A stretch of 64,000 nucleotides of DNA from QHXM01 sp963697975. Lineage in GTDB: Bacteria > Acidobacteriota > Blastocatellia > Pyrinomonadales > Pyrinomonadaceae. The notes under the pieces were generated by a model. The model was not told where the DNA came from. It searched no databases and was given only the letters and a program-made list of their open reading frames with translations. The translations under genes were made by a program, and so were the position numbers. The DNA is taken from contig OY969111.1 in the NCBI GenBank assembly GCA_963697975.1, forward strand, positions 992,001 through 1,056,000, in the 5' to 3' direction. Below, piece by piece: positions 43,737-52,086 of the stretch. Numbering within the stretch: the first letter of the stretch is position 1; each line of letters opens with the position of its first letter.

Positions 43737-44008
43737 TGGCACGCCTACCCCGTCTCAAATCAGAGCGGCTACCAGAGAAACTTTCACAGGTTCGTCTTGC
43801 GCTTGGACTTTCTCAAAATGAGATGCTCCGCAGGCTAGAACTTGATGACAAGCTGTCACGAACTTCAATCTCTGCTTATGAGCTTGGGACGGGCGAGCCG
43901 CCCCTTCCGGTTCTCTTGAGGTATGCGCGCTTGGTGAATGTCAGCACGGATGTTTTGATTGATGATGAATTAGACCTGCCCGAACATCTGCCCGCACATC
44001 GAAAGTGA
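43736..44008 (+). CDS. XRE-type helix-turn-helix regulator
   Basis: 90 residues. The HTH is LSQVRLALGLSQNEMLRRLE...TSISAYELGTGEPPLPVLLRYARLV, shortened here to its key parts: LGLSQNEML, SISAYELG and PLPVLLRYARLVNVS. The domain almost fills the protein (about 12-75). It probably binds DNA as a dimer; likely targets are its own region or the iterons that begin right at its stop codon. The upstream short reading frame overlaps its start. Confidence 0.88.
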   Translation: MARLPRLKSERLPEKLSQVRLALGLSQNEMLRRLELDDKLSRTSISAYELGTGEPPLPVLLRYARLVNVSTDVLIDDELDLPEHLPAHRK

Positions 44009-44092
44009 ATTATCGGGCAACCTGTTTAATTATCGGGCAGATGGGTAATGTCGGGCAAAGCCTTAACTGTCGCGCAAAATGAATGGTCGTCA
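44008..44092 (+). repeat. Iterons TGTCGGGCA/TATCGGGCA, about 19-bp spacing
   Basis: Cores at 44011, 44031, 44049, 44068, with a degenerate TGGTCGTCA at 44084. The first two copies share AATTATCGGGCA. Spacings are 20, 18, 19 and 16 bp. The array starts at the stop codon of the HTH gene. It could be regulator-binding sites or a transposase-site array. The remainder to 44309 holds no supported gene. Confidence 0.65.
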
Positions 44093-44309
44093 ATCAAATT
44101 GAGTGACCGTGATTGCTCAACCTGACCGATTCCCTCTCTCCTGACTAGTGCTCAAAACTCCTTCTCGGAACCTAAGTGTAGAAATAGTGTGACTTAATAA
44201 ACTTGCCACTTTTGAGGCATAGTGCTTGCAATCTGTTGTGGCGCAGGTCGTACTTCTGACCGGCGCGCCCACTCACAAACTATCCCGACAAGCGATACTG
44301 GGAATCATT

Positions 44310-46820
44310 ATGCAATCCTCGCAGGGATTGGAAACAACCTTGAGCAAACAGCAGTACGCAAAACCATTTATGTGGGCGATTATCGCCCTCGGCTCGGCGG
44401 CCTTTTTGTTCTCCGTGTTCTGTGTCTCCATCCCGGACGTAGACATTCGGTTTCTCCTCCTGACCATCATCACCCTTTGTATCGGCTCGCGCATCACCAT
44501 CCGAATTCCGAGCGTGAAGGAGCACATCTCCGTCTCCGACACGTTCATCTTTCTCACGATCCTGCTCATCGGGGGCGACCTCGCGATTCTGCTCTCGGCA
44601 GCAGAGGCTCTTTGCACGTCGCTCCGTCTTAACAAGAAGTGGCTCACGACCATCTTCAACGTGGCGGCTACCGGCTTCTCGACCTTTCTTTCCGTCTGGG
44701 CTTTACGCCTCTGCTTCGGCTCTATCATAAGTTTGCGCGGCGACTACTCCGCCCCTTACGTCGTCGCCATCTGTATGCTGGCGCTCGTCCAGTACATCTG
44801 CAACTCGGGAACTGTTGCAATAGTCGTCGCGCTGAAGAACAATTTGCCGATCTGGATGACGTGGCGCAGAAGCTTCCTCTGGACTTCGCTCACCTATTTC
44901 GCAGGAGCTTCCGCCGCAGGCATTATCACCAAGTTGATCGATGCCGTTGGCTTCTACGCTTTCCTTGCGACGACGCCGATTATCGCCATCGTCTATTTGA
45001 CTTACTGCACCTATCTCAAAAACGTCGAAGCATCTGCCACACAAGCTGAACAGGCCGAGCGCCACGTCGCGGCGCTGCGTGAAAGCGAAGAGCGTTTCCG
45101 CAGCGCGTTCGACCACGCCGCAGGGATGGCGCTCGTGGCAACGGACGGGAGATGGGTTAAAGTCAACCGCTCTCTTTGCGAGATGGTCGGCTATTCCGAA
45201 GAGGAGTTGCTGGCGACCGATTTCCAATCCGTCATGCACGAGGACGATCTCGGCGACATGATGTCGCAGGTCGGCAGGCTGCTGGAAGAAAAGGCTTCGA
45301 CTTACCAGATGGAGCTGCGCTATAAGCATAAGCGCGGGCACACTGTCTGGGCTTTGCTGAGTGTCACGGTGATTCGTGATTCGCAGACCAAGTCCATCAA
45401 TCTCATTTTCCAGATTCAGGACATCACCGACCGTAAGCGCGCCGAAGAACGCCTCCTTCACGAAGCCTTCCATGACGGGTTGACGGGTCTGCCCAATCGC
45501 GCCCTCTTCATGGATCATCTGAAACTTTCGGTTGAGCGTGGCAAGCGGCGCGAGGATCGCCTCTTCGCGGTTCTCTTCCTTGACCTCGACCGCTTCAAGG
45601 TTATCAACGACAGTCTGGGCCACATGGTTGGAGATCAGTTGCTGGTCGGAATCGCGCGTCGTCTGGAAATCTGTCTGCGTCCCGGCGATACGGTGGCGCG
45701 TCTCGGCGGAGACGAGTTCACAGTCCTGCTCGAAGACCTGATGAGTGTGACGGAAGCGATAGACGTAGCCGACCGCCTGCAAAAAGCTCTGGCGCTGCCT
45801 TTCAATCTCAACGGCCACGAAGTCTTCGCCACCGTCAGCATCGGCATTGCGCTGAGCAGCACCGGCTATGATCGTCCTGAAGAGGTCTTGCGCGACGCTG
45901 ACACGGCGATGTATCGCGCCAAGATGCTCGGCAAAGCCCGCCATGAAGTCTTCGATAAGACGATGCACGCCCGCGCGATGAACCTCCTGCAAATGGAGGC
46001 GGACCTGCGCCGCGCCATCGAACGCAAAGAGTTCATTCTCTACTACCAGCCGATTGTCGCGCTTGAGTCGGGCATGATCAGCGGCTTTGAAGCTCTCATT
46101 CGCTGGCAGCACCCGGAGCGCGGTTTCGTGGCACCGGACGAGTTCATCTCGATTGCCGAAGAGACAGGGCTGATTATTCCCATCGGCCAGTGGGTGCTGG
46201 AAGAGGCATGTCGCCAGATACACGAATGGCAGGAGTTGTTTCCGCAGTATCCGCCGCTTCAAATTAGCGTCAACCTGTCCAGCAAACAGTTCGTCAACGC
46301 GAATCTGATAGATCAGATTGCCCGCGTACTCAGAGAGACAGGCGTCGAGCCTCACAGCCTGAAACTTGAGATCACCGAAAGCATGGTGATGGAAAATATT
46401 GATACAGCTATCGAGATGCTCAAGCAGCTACGCATTCTCGGCATCGAGTTGAGCATTGACGACTTCGGCACGGGCTATTCATCTTTGAGCTACCTGCACC
46501 GCTTCCCGATCTCCACGTTGAAGATTGACCGCTCCTTTGTCAGCCGCATGAGCGACAACAACGAGAACGCAGAGATCGTTCGCACCATCGTGATGCTGGC
46601 GCGCAGCCTGAAGATGGATGTCGTGGCGGAAGGCGTGGAAACAACGGATCAACTGTCACAACTCGCCATGCTGGAATGCGAATACGGGCAGGGCTACTAC
46701 TTCTCCAGACCGCTCAACGTCGAGGGCGCTTCAAAGCTACTGGCAGACGGCCACATCTACCAGATCGTGATGCCCGCGCTCGACAGCTTCATCGAGGAAG
46801 GAAGCATTCTGGCGGCGTGA
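44310..46820 (+). CDS. Membrane-bound PAS-GGDEF-EAL protein
   Basis: About 836 residues from the ATG at 44310 (an in-frame ATG at 44226 is possible). An N-terminal sensor of about eight membrane helices (for example FMWAIIALGSAAFLFSVFC, ILLIGGDLAILLSAAEALC) resembles MASE-type domains. A PAS domain follows (SEERFRSAFDHAAGMALVA, about 260-380), then GGDEF (RLGGDEFTVLL, intact) and EAL (FEALIRWQHP, DDFGTGYSSLSYLHRF, VVAEGVET). Both active sites look intact, so it may make and break cyclic di-GMP. It is a monocistronic gene ending at a strong terminator. Confidence 0.95.
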   Translation: MQSSQGLETTLSKQQYAKPFMWAIIALGSAAFLFSVFCVSIPDVDIRFLLLTIITLCIGSRITIRIPSVKEHISVSDTFIFLTILLIGGDLAILLSAAEALCTSLRLNKKWLTTIFNVAATGFSTFLSVWALRLCFGSIISLRGDYSAPYVVAICMLALVQYICNSGTVAIVVALKNNLPIWMTWRRSFLWTSLTYFAGASAAGIITKLIDAVGFYAFLATTPIIAIVYLTYCTYLKNVEASATQAEQAERHVAALRESEERFRSAFDHAAGMALVATDGRWVKVNRSLCEMVGYSEEELLATDFQSVMHEDDLGDMMSQVGRLLEEKASTYQMELRYKHKRGHTVWALLSVTVIRDSQTKSINLIFQIQDITDRKRAEERLLHEAFHDGLTGLPNRALFMDHLKLSVERGKRREDRLFAVLFLDLDRFKVINDSLGHMVGDQLLVGIARRLEICLRPGDTVARLGGDEFTVLLEDLMSVTEAIDVADRLQKALALPFNLNGHEVFATVSIGIALSSTGYDRPEEVLRDADTAMYRAKMLGKARHEVFDKTMHARAMNLLQMEADLRRAIERKEFILYYQPIVALESGMISGFEALIRWQHPERGFVAPDEFISIAEETGLIIPIGQWVLEEACRQIHEWQELFPQYPPLQISVNLSSKQFVNANLIDQIARVLRETGVEPHSLKLEITESMVMENIDTAIEMLKQLRILGIELSIDDFGTGYSSLSYLHRFPISTLKIDRSFVSRMSDNNENAEIVRTIVMLARSLKMDVVAEGVETTDQLSQLAMLECEYGQGYYFSRPLNVEGASKLLADGHIYQIVMPALDSFIEEGSILAA

Positions 46821-46890
46821 GGCGATTCCGGTCGAGAGCAACTTTGACGGCCTCGTCCTGTCTAAAATAAAGGATCACCAAGTTTTCAAA

Positions 46891-46922
46891 AGGCTGCGAG
46901 TTAATTAACTCGCAGCCTTTTT
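46891..46922 (+). terminator. Rho-independent terminator
   Basis: A 12-bp stem AGGCTGCGAGTT/AACTCGCAGCCT with short loop AATT region, followed by TTTTTCC. It ends the GGDEF/EAL transcript. Confidence 0.85.
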
Positions 46923-46941
46923 CCTTGCCCAAACATCGTCG

Positions 46942-46970
46942 TTGACAACTCCGCGCGTTTGCAATAGCAT
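46942..46970 (+). promoter_or_regulatory. Predicted sigma70 promoter for the repeat protein
   Basis: TTGACA (46942-46947), 17-bp spacer, TAGCAT (46965-46970). A second TTGACA is at 47094-47099. Between here and the gene at 47279 there is a leader of over 300 bases with no gene; no riboswitch class was recognised. Confidence 0.45.
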
Positions 46971-47278
46971 TCCCGTGCCTCCCGAAACTTCACAACTCGT
47001 TGACATGACACTCAAGCCACCCGAGGCTTCGTGCGGTGCTTGCTCCGTGGGCCAGGCTCCGCATCTCTAAATGACGCCTGCGGCCTTACAGCCTTGACAG
47101 TACAAGTGCTGCGAATTAGCTCCGGCGGGATGGCCTAACCCTCGCGGGACGCGCCGCCGAGTCACCGGGACAAAAATTGGGGAGACAGTTCGCAAGTGGC
47201 GCGCAAAGAGCGCCCAAACCCTCGCCTGAACGCCTCTCTTTTCTCTCAATGTCAGGTCAAACCAAGGAGACAAGAATT

Positions 47279-47779
47279 ATGAAACGAATACTCACCCTCC
47301 TCTTCACACTCGCGCTGTTTATGTTCCTCGTGCCGCAGAAAGCCTCTGCGACGGGGGTCCCGTTATACGAGTACTGGAACCCGTACACCGGCGATCACTT
47401 CTACACCATAAACATCAACGAACTGGGCTACTATCCGGGCAACGGCTGGACGTTCGAGGGTGTAGCCTGCAACGTCTTCGACACACAGGTAACGGGAACC
47501 ACCCCGCTCTATCGTTACTATAACTACCAGGTCGGCGATCACTTCTACACGACCGACTGGAACGAACTAGGCTATGGGGCTTACGGCTGGGAGTTCGATT
47601 TTATCGAATGCTACGTCTACCCCCCGGATTCAGAGAGCGGCATCCCGCTCTTCGAATACTGGAACCAGAACGCGAACGTCCTCGACCACTACTATACGAC
47701 CGATTGGAACGAACTGTGCTACGGAGCTTACGGCTGGTACTTCTCGGAGGTGATGTGCCGCGTCGAGCCGACTGACTAA
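47279..47779 (+). CDS. Secreted DUF5648-like repeat protein
   Basis: 166 residues. The ATG at 47279 has AAGGAGA eight bases upstream, and a signal peptide (ILTLLFTLALFMFLVPQKASA) follows, cleaved after ASA. The mature protein has three repeats of about 42 residues, each starting PL(Y/F)(E/R)Y(W/Y)N and continuing GDHFYTT, WNELGYG, YGW, ending in a Cys-containing strand. The pattern matches the family of putative carbohydrate-binding secreted repeats (DUF5648-like). Cys residues (AC, EC, LC, MC) may pair. Its role is likely binding at the cell surface; no partner is adjacent. Confidence 0.78.
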   Translation: MKRILTLLFTLALFMFLVPQKASATGVPLYEYWNPYTGDHFYTININELGYYPGNGWTFEGVACNVFDTQVTGTTPLYRYYNYQVGDHFYTTDWNELGYGAYGWEFDFIECYVYPPDSESGIPLFEYWNQNANVLDHYYTTDWNELCYGAYGWYFSEVMCRVEPTD

Positions 47780-47798
47780 GGCTTGCCGGACAGACCAT

Positions 47799-47833
47799 AA
47801 GGAGGCCCTCCCACACAAAGGGGCGGCCTCCTT
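47799..47833 (+). terminator. Terminator-like hairpin
   Basis: The 9-bp stem AAGGAGGCC/GGCCTCCTT follows the repeat-protein stop by 19 bases, with a short weak U-rich tail (CAATTT). Confidence 0.6.
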
Positions 47834-47914
47834 CAATTTGGAAGCTGTTTGCGAATCAGCTTAGCCGCAAAAGCCGCGTCGGCAAACTCAGGATAAATAG
47901 ACGGGTTGAAAAGC

Positions 47915-47952
47915 GAACAGGCGCAGCAGCTTTTGGGGCCGCGCGCCTGTTC
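47915..47952. other. Stable hairpin in intergenic DNA
   Basis: A perfect 10-bp stem GAACAGGCGC/GCGCCTGTTC around an 18-base loop, with no neighbouring gene within 100 bp. Function unknown; nothing else is supported in 47834-48084. Confidence 0.45.
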
Positions 47953-48084
47953 TAATGCTGGTCACTGTCCTCACCCCAGCAACCAGTCGCGACGAAAAGA
48001 TTCACCTTTCGTCAATTGCTGATAGCATAACCTCCACGCGCCATCTATGCAACTCGCCGGGTGGACGTAACTCTTAAAATTTGA

Positions 48085-48161
48085 TGGTGCTCCCGGTTGG
48101 ACTCCAACCAACGGCCTATCGCTTAGGAGGCGATCGCTCTATGCACCTGAGCTACGGGAGC
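48085..48161 (-). tRNA. tRNA-Arg (anticodon CCT)
   Basis: On the minus strand, the acceptor stem GCTCCCG pairs with CGGGAGC, and CCA is encoded. The D arm is AGCTCAGGTGCATAGAGC, the anticodon stem ATCGC/GCGAT frames the loop CTCCTAA with anticodon CCT, and the T arm is GTTGGTTGGAGTCCAACC. Discriminator A. It reads the AGG codon. Confidence 0.92.
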
Positions 48162-48206
48162 AAATAAAACAGCAGAAAATGAAAGCTGCGGAAAGTTTAG
48201 CACAGC

Positions 48207-48728
48207 TCAAGACTGATACTTAATCAGCGAGCGCACGTCATAGCCTTCCAGCTTTTTGCGTCCCGGCAGGAATTCCAGTTCGACGACGAAGACCAGACCG
48301 GCCACCACACCGCCTAATCCTTCGACCAGATCAACGACCGCCCTGGCTGTGCCGCCCGTCGCCAGCAAATCGTCGGCGATTATGACACGATGCCCCTGTC
48401 CGACGGCGTCGCGGTGAATCTCCAAAGTATCCTGCCCGTACTCAAGATCATAAGAGACGGAGACACATTCGGCAGGCAGCTTGCGCGGCTTACGCACCGG
48501 CACGAACCCGGCATTCAGATGGTAAGCGAGCGCCGGAGCGAAGATGAAGCCGCGCGCTTCGACCCCGATGACGGTGTCAACCTTCTCGCCCTCAAACTGC
48601 GCGGCGAGCGCGTCCACCGTGCCCCGCAATCCTTCCGGATGCTTGAGCAGCGTCGTGATGTCATAGAAATTGATGCCGGGCTTCGGGAAATCCGGCACTT
48701 CACGGATTAGCGATTTGAGATTATCCAT
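48207..48728 (-). CDS. apt: Adenine phosphoribosyltransferase
   Basis: Salvages adenine with PRPP to AMP. 173 residues, normal length. The PRPP-binding motif is VIIADDLLATGGTA, the N-terminal FPKPGINFYDITTLL is typical, as is GVEARGFIFAPALA. It is a single gene between a tRNA and the acylphosphatase, with a heptad hairpin directly upstream of its ATG. Confidence 0.96.
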   Translation of the reverse strand: MDNLKSLIREVPDFPKPGINFYDITTLLKHPEGLRGTVDALAAQFEGEKVDTVIGVEARGFIFAPALAYHLNAGFVPVRKPRKLPAECVSVSYDLEYGQDTLEIHRDAVGQGHRVIIADDLLATGGTARAVVDLVEGLGGVVAGLVFVVELEFLPGRKKLEGYDVRSLIKYQS

Positions 48729-48730
48729 AA

Positions 48731-48796
48731 TCAGTGGTCAGTGGTCAGTGGTCGGTGGTCAGTAAGAATCAGTTTTTAACTGACCTCTGACTATTG
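48731..48796. repeat. Heptad hairpin H13 (GTCAGTG type, worn right arm)
   Basis: The left arm has four intact GGTCAGT units and the loop AAGAATCAGTTTTTAAC; the right arm TGACCTCTGACTATTGA has several changes. It lies between the acylphosphatase gene and apt. Confidence 0.8.
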
Positions 48797-48806
48797 ACTC
48801 CCTGCT

Positions 48807-49082
48807 TTACCTTTCTATCCTAAATAAAGAGTAATGGCCGGTCGGCTCGACGTTGATCTCTTCGATGTTCTCGACTTCAGAGAAGGTCGGGCCGGTCGCC
48901 AGATCATGTTTGAAGGCTTCGACGCTTTCCAGCGCTCCTTCGGCCAATGCTTCGACCCGCCCGTCCGGGAGATTTCGCACGTATCCCAGAACCTGATGGC
49001 GGGCGGCAGCGCGCTGCGCGAAGAAGCGATAGCCGACGCCCTGCACTTGTCCACTTATCAAAAATTTTCGCGCGACCTTCAT
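48807..49082 (-). CDS. acyP: Acylphosphatase
   Basis: Hydrolyses acyl phosphates. About 91 residues from the second of two adjacent ATGs (49082), which is better spaced from AGGGG. Visible are FLISGQVQGVGYRFFAQRAA with catalytic Arg and VRNLPDGRVEALAEG with Asn. The single-domain form is normal. Confidence 0.94.
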   Translation of the reverse strand: MKVARKFLISGQVQGVGYRFFAQRAAARHQVLGYVRNLPDGRVEALAEGALESVEAFKHDLATGPTFSEVENIEEINVEPTGHYSLFRIER

Positions 49083-49150
49083 CATCACCCCTTGCTCCAA
49101 ACAAGTCAGACGCATCACTCGAAAAACGCGACGGAGAATAGCATAGAATA

Positions 49151-49242
49151 GTGGCCAATGGTCAGTGGCCGGTGGTCAGTAAGAACTGGCGATGGGCAGG
49201 AGTGAGCTGTTGCCTTTAACTGACCACCGGCCACTGACCACT
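49151..49242. repeat. Heptad hairpin H14 (GTCAGTG type)
   Basis: The left arm is GTGGCCAATGGTCAGTGGCC, the right arm TTAACTGACCACCGGCCACT. The loop is longer than in the other copies. It overlaps the end of the large secreted protein gene. Confidence 0.85.
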
Positions 49243-52039
49243 ATCTTTGCTCGACCAATTCAACGATACGGACACCGCCCGGCGCGATGTTGAGTTTGAC
49301 GCTCGGCTGCCCGCTGTCGCGTAAGAGGTCGAGGCGTTTGTCCTCTGTCCATTCGCGCGCCTCCGCAATTCCCTTGCCTCTAATGCTCAAGCTCACTTCG
49401 ACGCTCTGGCTCCGGTCAATCTGCGCCATTCCCTGCTGGGGCTTCAAGATGCCTTTATTGTTGATGAGCGTCACGACCCAGCCGCGCTCCGTGCGATTAA
49501 CCAGATATTGCACCTCGCCCCGTACCTGAATGGGTGTCGCGTCAGCACAGAGGTGCGCGAGCAGGTGCGCGACGAAAGGCGTCATGCGCTCGTCCTCGCC
49601 GAGCAGATCGGGCAGCGCCACGAAAACCAGCTTTCCGCGCCCGACCTTGTTGATGGTCACGAGCGGATCACCAGTCTGCGACTTGATTAGAACTTGCGTC
49701 TCCTTGCGCGCCTCCACGCGCTCGTAGCGAAACATTTGTCCACGCAAATCCGTCCCCGCTTCATTCGCTGAAAGACAACTCGCATCATCCGCTTCCGCTT
49801 TCTCTCCGGTGATGCGGACGCCGAGCAGTTCATCAGACAGTCCTTTCGCCTGCGCGGAGTTAACCACCAGCACGCCGCCCTTGCGAACGTAATCCTCAAG
49901 CCGCTTACTCCATGCAGCACTCCACTCAACGCGCCCGCCGACGACCAGCGCGCGGTAAGCGTCAATCGCATCTTTGCGCGTCTCGGAAGCGACGAGCACG
50001 TCGAAGATGTCGCCGAAGACGGAAGCAACGTATGCCTGCCTGTCTCCCGTTGCGGGTTCGCCTTCGGTGACGGGCGCTGGATAATATGCCGCGCCGAAAA
50101 GCTCTCTGAGCGCGCGATCAGACTTGTCAATCTGCGAGACGCCGAAAGGCCAGTGCGGGTAGTCCGTCATGTCCCAGCCGTGCGCCGGGTCGAGCAGCAT
50201 GGCGATGGGCGTGTATGGTGTGCCGCGATCAGGATGCTTTTCAGCAAAGCGCATGAACTCGTCCGTGATGCGTCCCAACGGATTTAGCTGAAAGGGATGC
50301 TCACCCGGACCGGGCTTGAAAAACTGGTCTGCTCCCTGCTCAAGATAGATGGCCGATGCTCCCGCCATGTAATAAAAATAGTAGCTCTTGCGATACCACG
50401 AGAGCGACGGCCCCATCGTCGCGCCATATCGCGAGTGAAAGAAATTATTTGGTCCGGCGAAGTTCTGCGCCTGCGTGAAGGTCGTCGCGGTGTCGCCAAA
50501 GTTCGGCGCGTGGTAGTAGAGAAAGTTTCCGCCGTATTGACGGGCCGCGCCGCGCGTAAACGCCAGCCGCATCGCAAAGTTGGGCTGGACGGCGGCAGTC
50601 TCCACCCCGATTAAGCGCGTTCCCCATTCACCGAGCGCGTGCGCGTAAGCCGTGCTTGAGGTTGCCTGGGCCGGGATGAGTTTGTCCCACATCGCGCCCG
50701 CCCCCGGCGTTTGAAAGGTCGTGATCCACTTACGTTCGAGCGCGCCCGTGTAGAAGACGCGATGCGCTTCCAGCAGTTCGCGCCGCGACATCTGCGGCGT
50801 GATTTTCAAATGGGTCGCGGACTCGCCCCAGACGTAGCCGACGCTTTCGCCCGAAATCCAGCCGAGAAACTGTTCACGAAAATCAACCGTCAGCAACTTC
50901 CACGCAGCCTGCGCTTCGGCAGCATCTTTCCAACCGGCTGCGCCGTAGTTAATCAACACGGCGAAGGGCTGCTTCGTCTCGCGCAGGTAACGAACAAACG
51001 GGCTGCCCTCTTTCAAGTATTCCGCCAGATCGTTGATGTAGATGACGGGCGCGACGAGCTTCGAGCCGAAGAGGGGAACGTCCTTCGCGCCCTTGTATGT
51101 TTTGATGAACTCCTCTACTGGCTCAGCGTGGAAAGGATAGAGCGGGCGCTCTTCCGGCGGCGTCTTGTCGTAAAGCTCCCAGAACTTTTTGGAGATGTTC
51201 CAGGGCATCAGGAAATCGCGTCCGGCTATCGCAGAGCGACGCCACAGGGCCGGGATATCCGCGTTGGGCGACGGTTCGACGAGCGGCGCAAGCGGCGTGC
51301 GCTCCCTTGACCATTCGCGCAGGTAACGCATCGCCGCAAAATCCGGCTTGCTTCTGCCCTGCGGCACGAAGCCGGGATCGTTGGTCAAGACGAAGCAGTC
51401 AACATGTCGTCGCGCTTCTGCCGTCTTCTCAATCTCAATCGAGACGCGCGCCGCGCCTTTCGAGAGCGTGGCCGAAGCTGTGTCCCAACTGAAAGCCCAC
51501 TTCCAGTACATGCTTACTTCGTCGTGAGCATCGAGGATGTCTCGCGCGCCGAATTCATGCCGGAAGACTTCGCGCCCGTCCTGTGTGATGCGCACTGTGA
51601 AATTTTCCGTGCGGCTCGCCCAGTCTGCATAACGCACCCAGACTTTATACTGTCCGGCGCGCGGGACTTCTACATCCTGATAAATGGTGGCCTTCGTTTC
51701 ATCTGCGCTCGCCGCAGCAGAGTTCCACTCGCTCTCGCCGCCCTGCGACCATTCGGCGGAAACGCCCGGCCCGTTGATTCCCCACCCCGGAGCTACGGCA
51801 CGCGCCGGGTTTATCCATGAGGCGTTAATCACAGGCTCTTGACGCTCGGTCGTTGAGAACCCGCGCATGTTCTCCGCTTCGTACCAGAGATATTCAAAGC
51901 GAGCTTGCGGAGCGGGCTTATCAGAAGATGTAGGCGGAGAGACTTGCGCTATCAGCGGCAAACAGAGAAGCACCAGCGCCAGCCAGGAGCGAAGATAGAA
52001 CGACGCGGAGAAACAACGACAAAGATTCCGACTCTTCAT
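49241..52039 (-). CDS. Large secreted glycoside-hydrolase-like protein
   Basis: About 932 residues from the ATG at 52039, which begins a signal peptide (SFYLRSWLALVLLCLPLIAQ). The mature N-terminus (about 45-230) looks like a galactose-binding/CBM-type beta sandwich (ATIYQDVEVPRAGQYKVWVRYAD). The middle has TIM-barrel-like segments (LGWISGESVGYVWGESATHLK, GEWGTRLIGVETAAVQPNFA, GGNFLYYHAPNFGDT), where Glu residues in GESVGYVWGE or GVET could be catalytic. The C-terminal part (about 690-850) resembles a flavodoxin-like trimerisation domain of GH42 beta-galactosidases (RALVVGGRVEWSAAWSKRLEDYVRKGGVLVV, in short segments). The family is not certain. It is probably a periplasmic or extracellular glycan hydrolase. 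Confidence 0.7.
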   Translation of the reverse strand: MKSRNLCRCFSASFYLRSWLALVLLCLPLIAQVSPPTSSDKPAPQARFEYLWYEAENMRGFSTTERQEPVINASWINPARAVAPGWGINGPGVSAEWSQGGESEWNSAAASADETKATIYQDVEVPRAGQYKVWVRYADWASRTENFTVRITQDGREVFRHEFGARDILDAHDEVSMYWKWAFSWDTASATLSKGAARVSIEIEKTAEARRHVDCFVLTNDPGFVPQGRSKPDFAAMRYLREWSRERTPLAPLVEPSPNADIPALWRRSAIAGRDFLMPWNISKKFWELYDKTPPEERPLYPFHAEPVEEFIKTYKGAKDVPLFGSKLVAPVIYINDLAEYLKEGSPFVRYLRETKQPFAVLINYGAAGWKDAAEAQAAWKLLTVDFREQFLGWISGESVGYVWGESATHLKITPQMSRRELLEAHRVFYTGALERKWITTFQTPGAGAMWDKLIPAQATSSTAYAHALGEWGTRLIGVETAAVQPNFAMRLAFTRGAARQYGGNFLYYHAPNFGDTATTFTQAQNFAGPNNFFHSRYGATMGPSLSWYRKSYYFYYMAGASAIYLEQGADQFFKPGPGEHPFQLNPLGRITDEFMRFAEKHPDRGTPYTPIAMLLDPAHGWDMTDYPHWPFGVSQIDKSDRALRELFGAAYYPAPVTEGEPATGDRQAYVASVFGDIFDVLVASETRKDAIDAYRALVVGGRVEWSAAWSKRLEDYVRKGGVLVVNSAQAKGLSDELLGVRITGEKAEADDASCLSANEAGTDLRGQMFRYERVEARKETQVLIKSQTGDPLVTINKVGRGKLVFVALPDLLGEDERMTPFVAHLLAHLCADATPIQVRGEVQYLVNRTERGWVVTLINNKGILKPQQGMAQIDRSQSVEVSLSIRGKGIAEAREWTEDKRLDLLRDSGQPSVKLNIAPGGVRIVELVEQR

Positions 52040-52086
52040 AGATGCTTCTCCGCGCCTCGCGTTTCTAATCTCTCTGTTCCCCGATT

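Noticed and set aside
44703..46355. 550-codon open frame on the minus strand
   Set aside because: It is antisense to the GGDEF/EAL gene, whose domains are unmistakable; long antisense frames are usual in GC-rich DNA.
46971..47278. Long leader that might hold a riboswitch
   Set aside because: No aptamer class (for example cyclic di-GMP, cobalamin or TPP) could be matched by eye to the conserved positions.
50711..51310. 199-codon plus-strand frame
   Set aside because: Antisense to the large secreted protein; no ribosome binding site and no family match.
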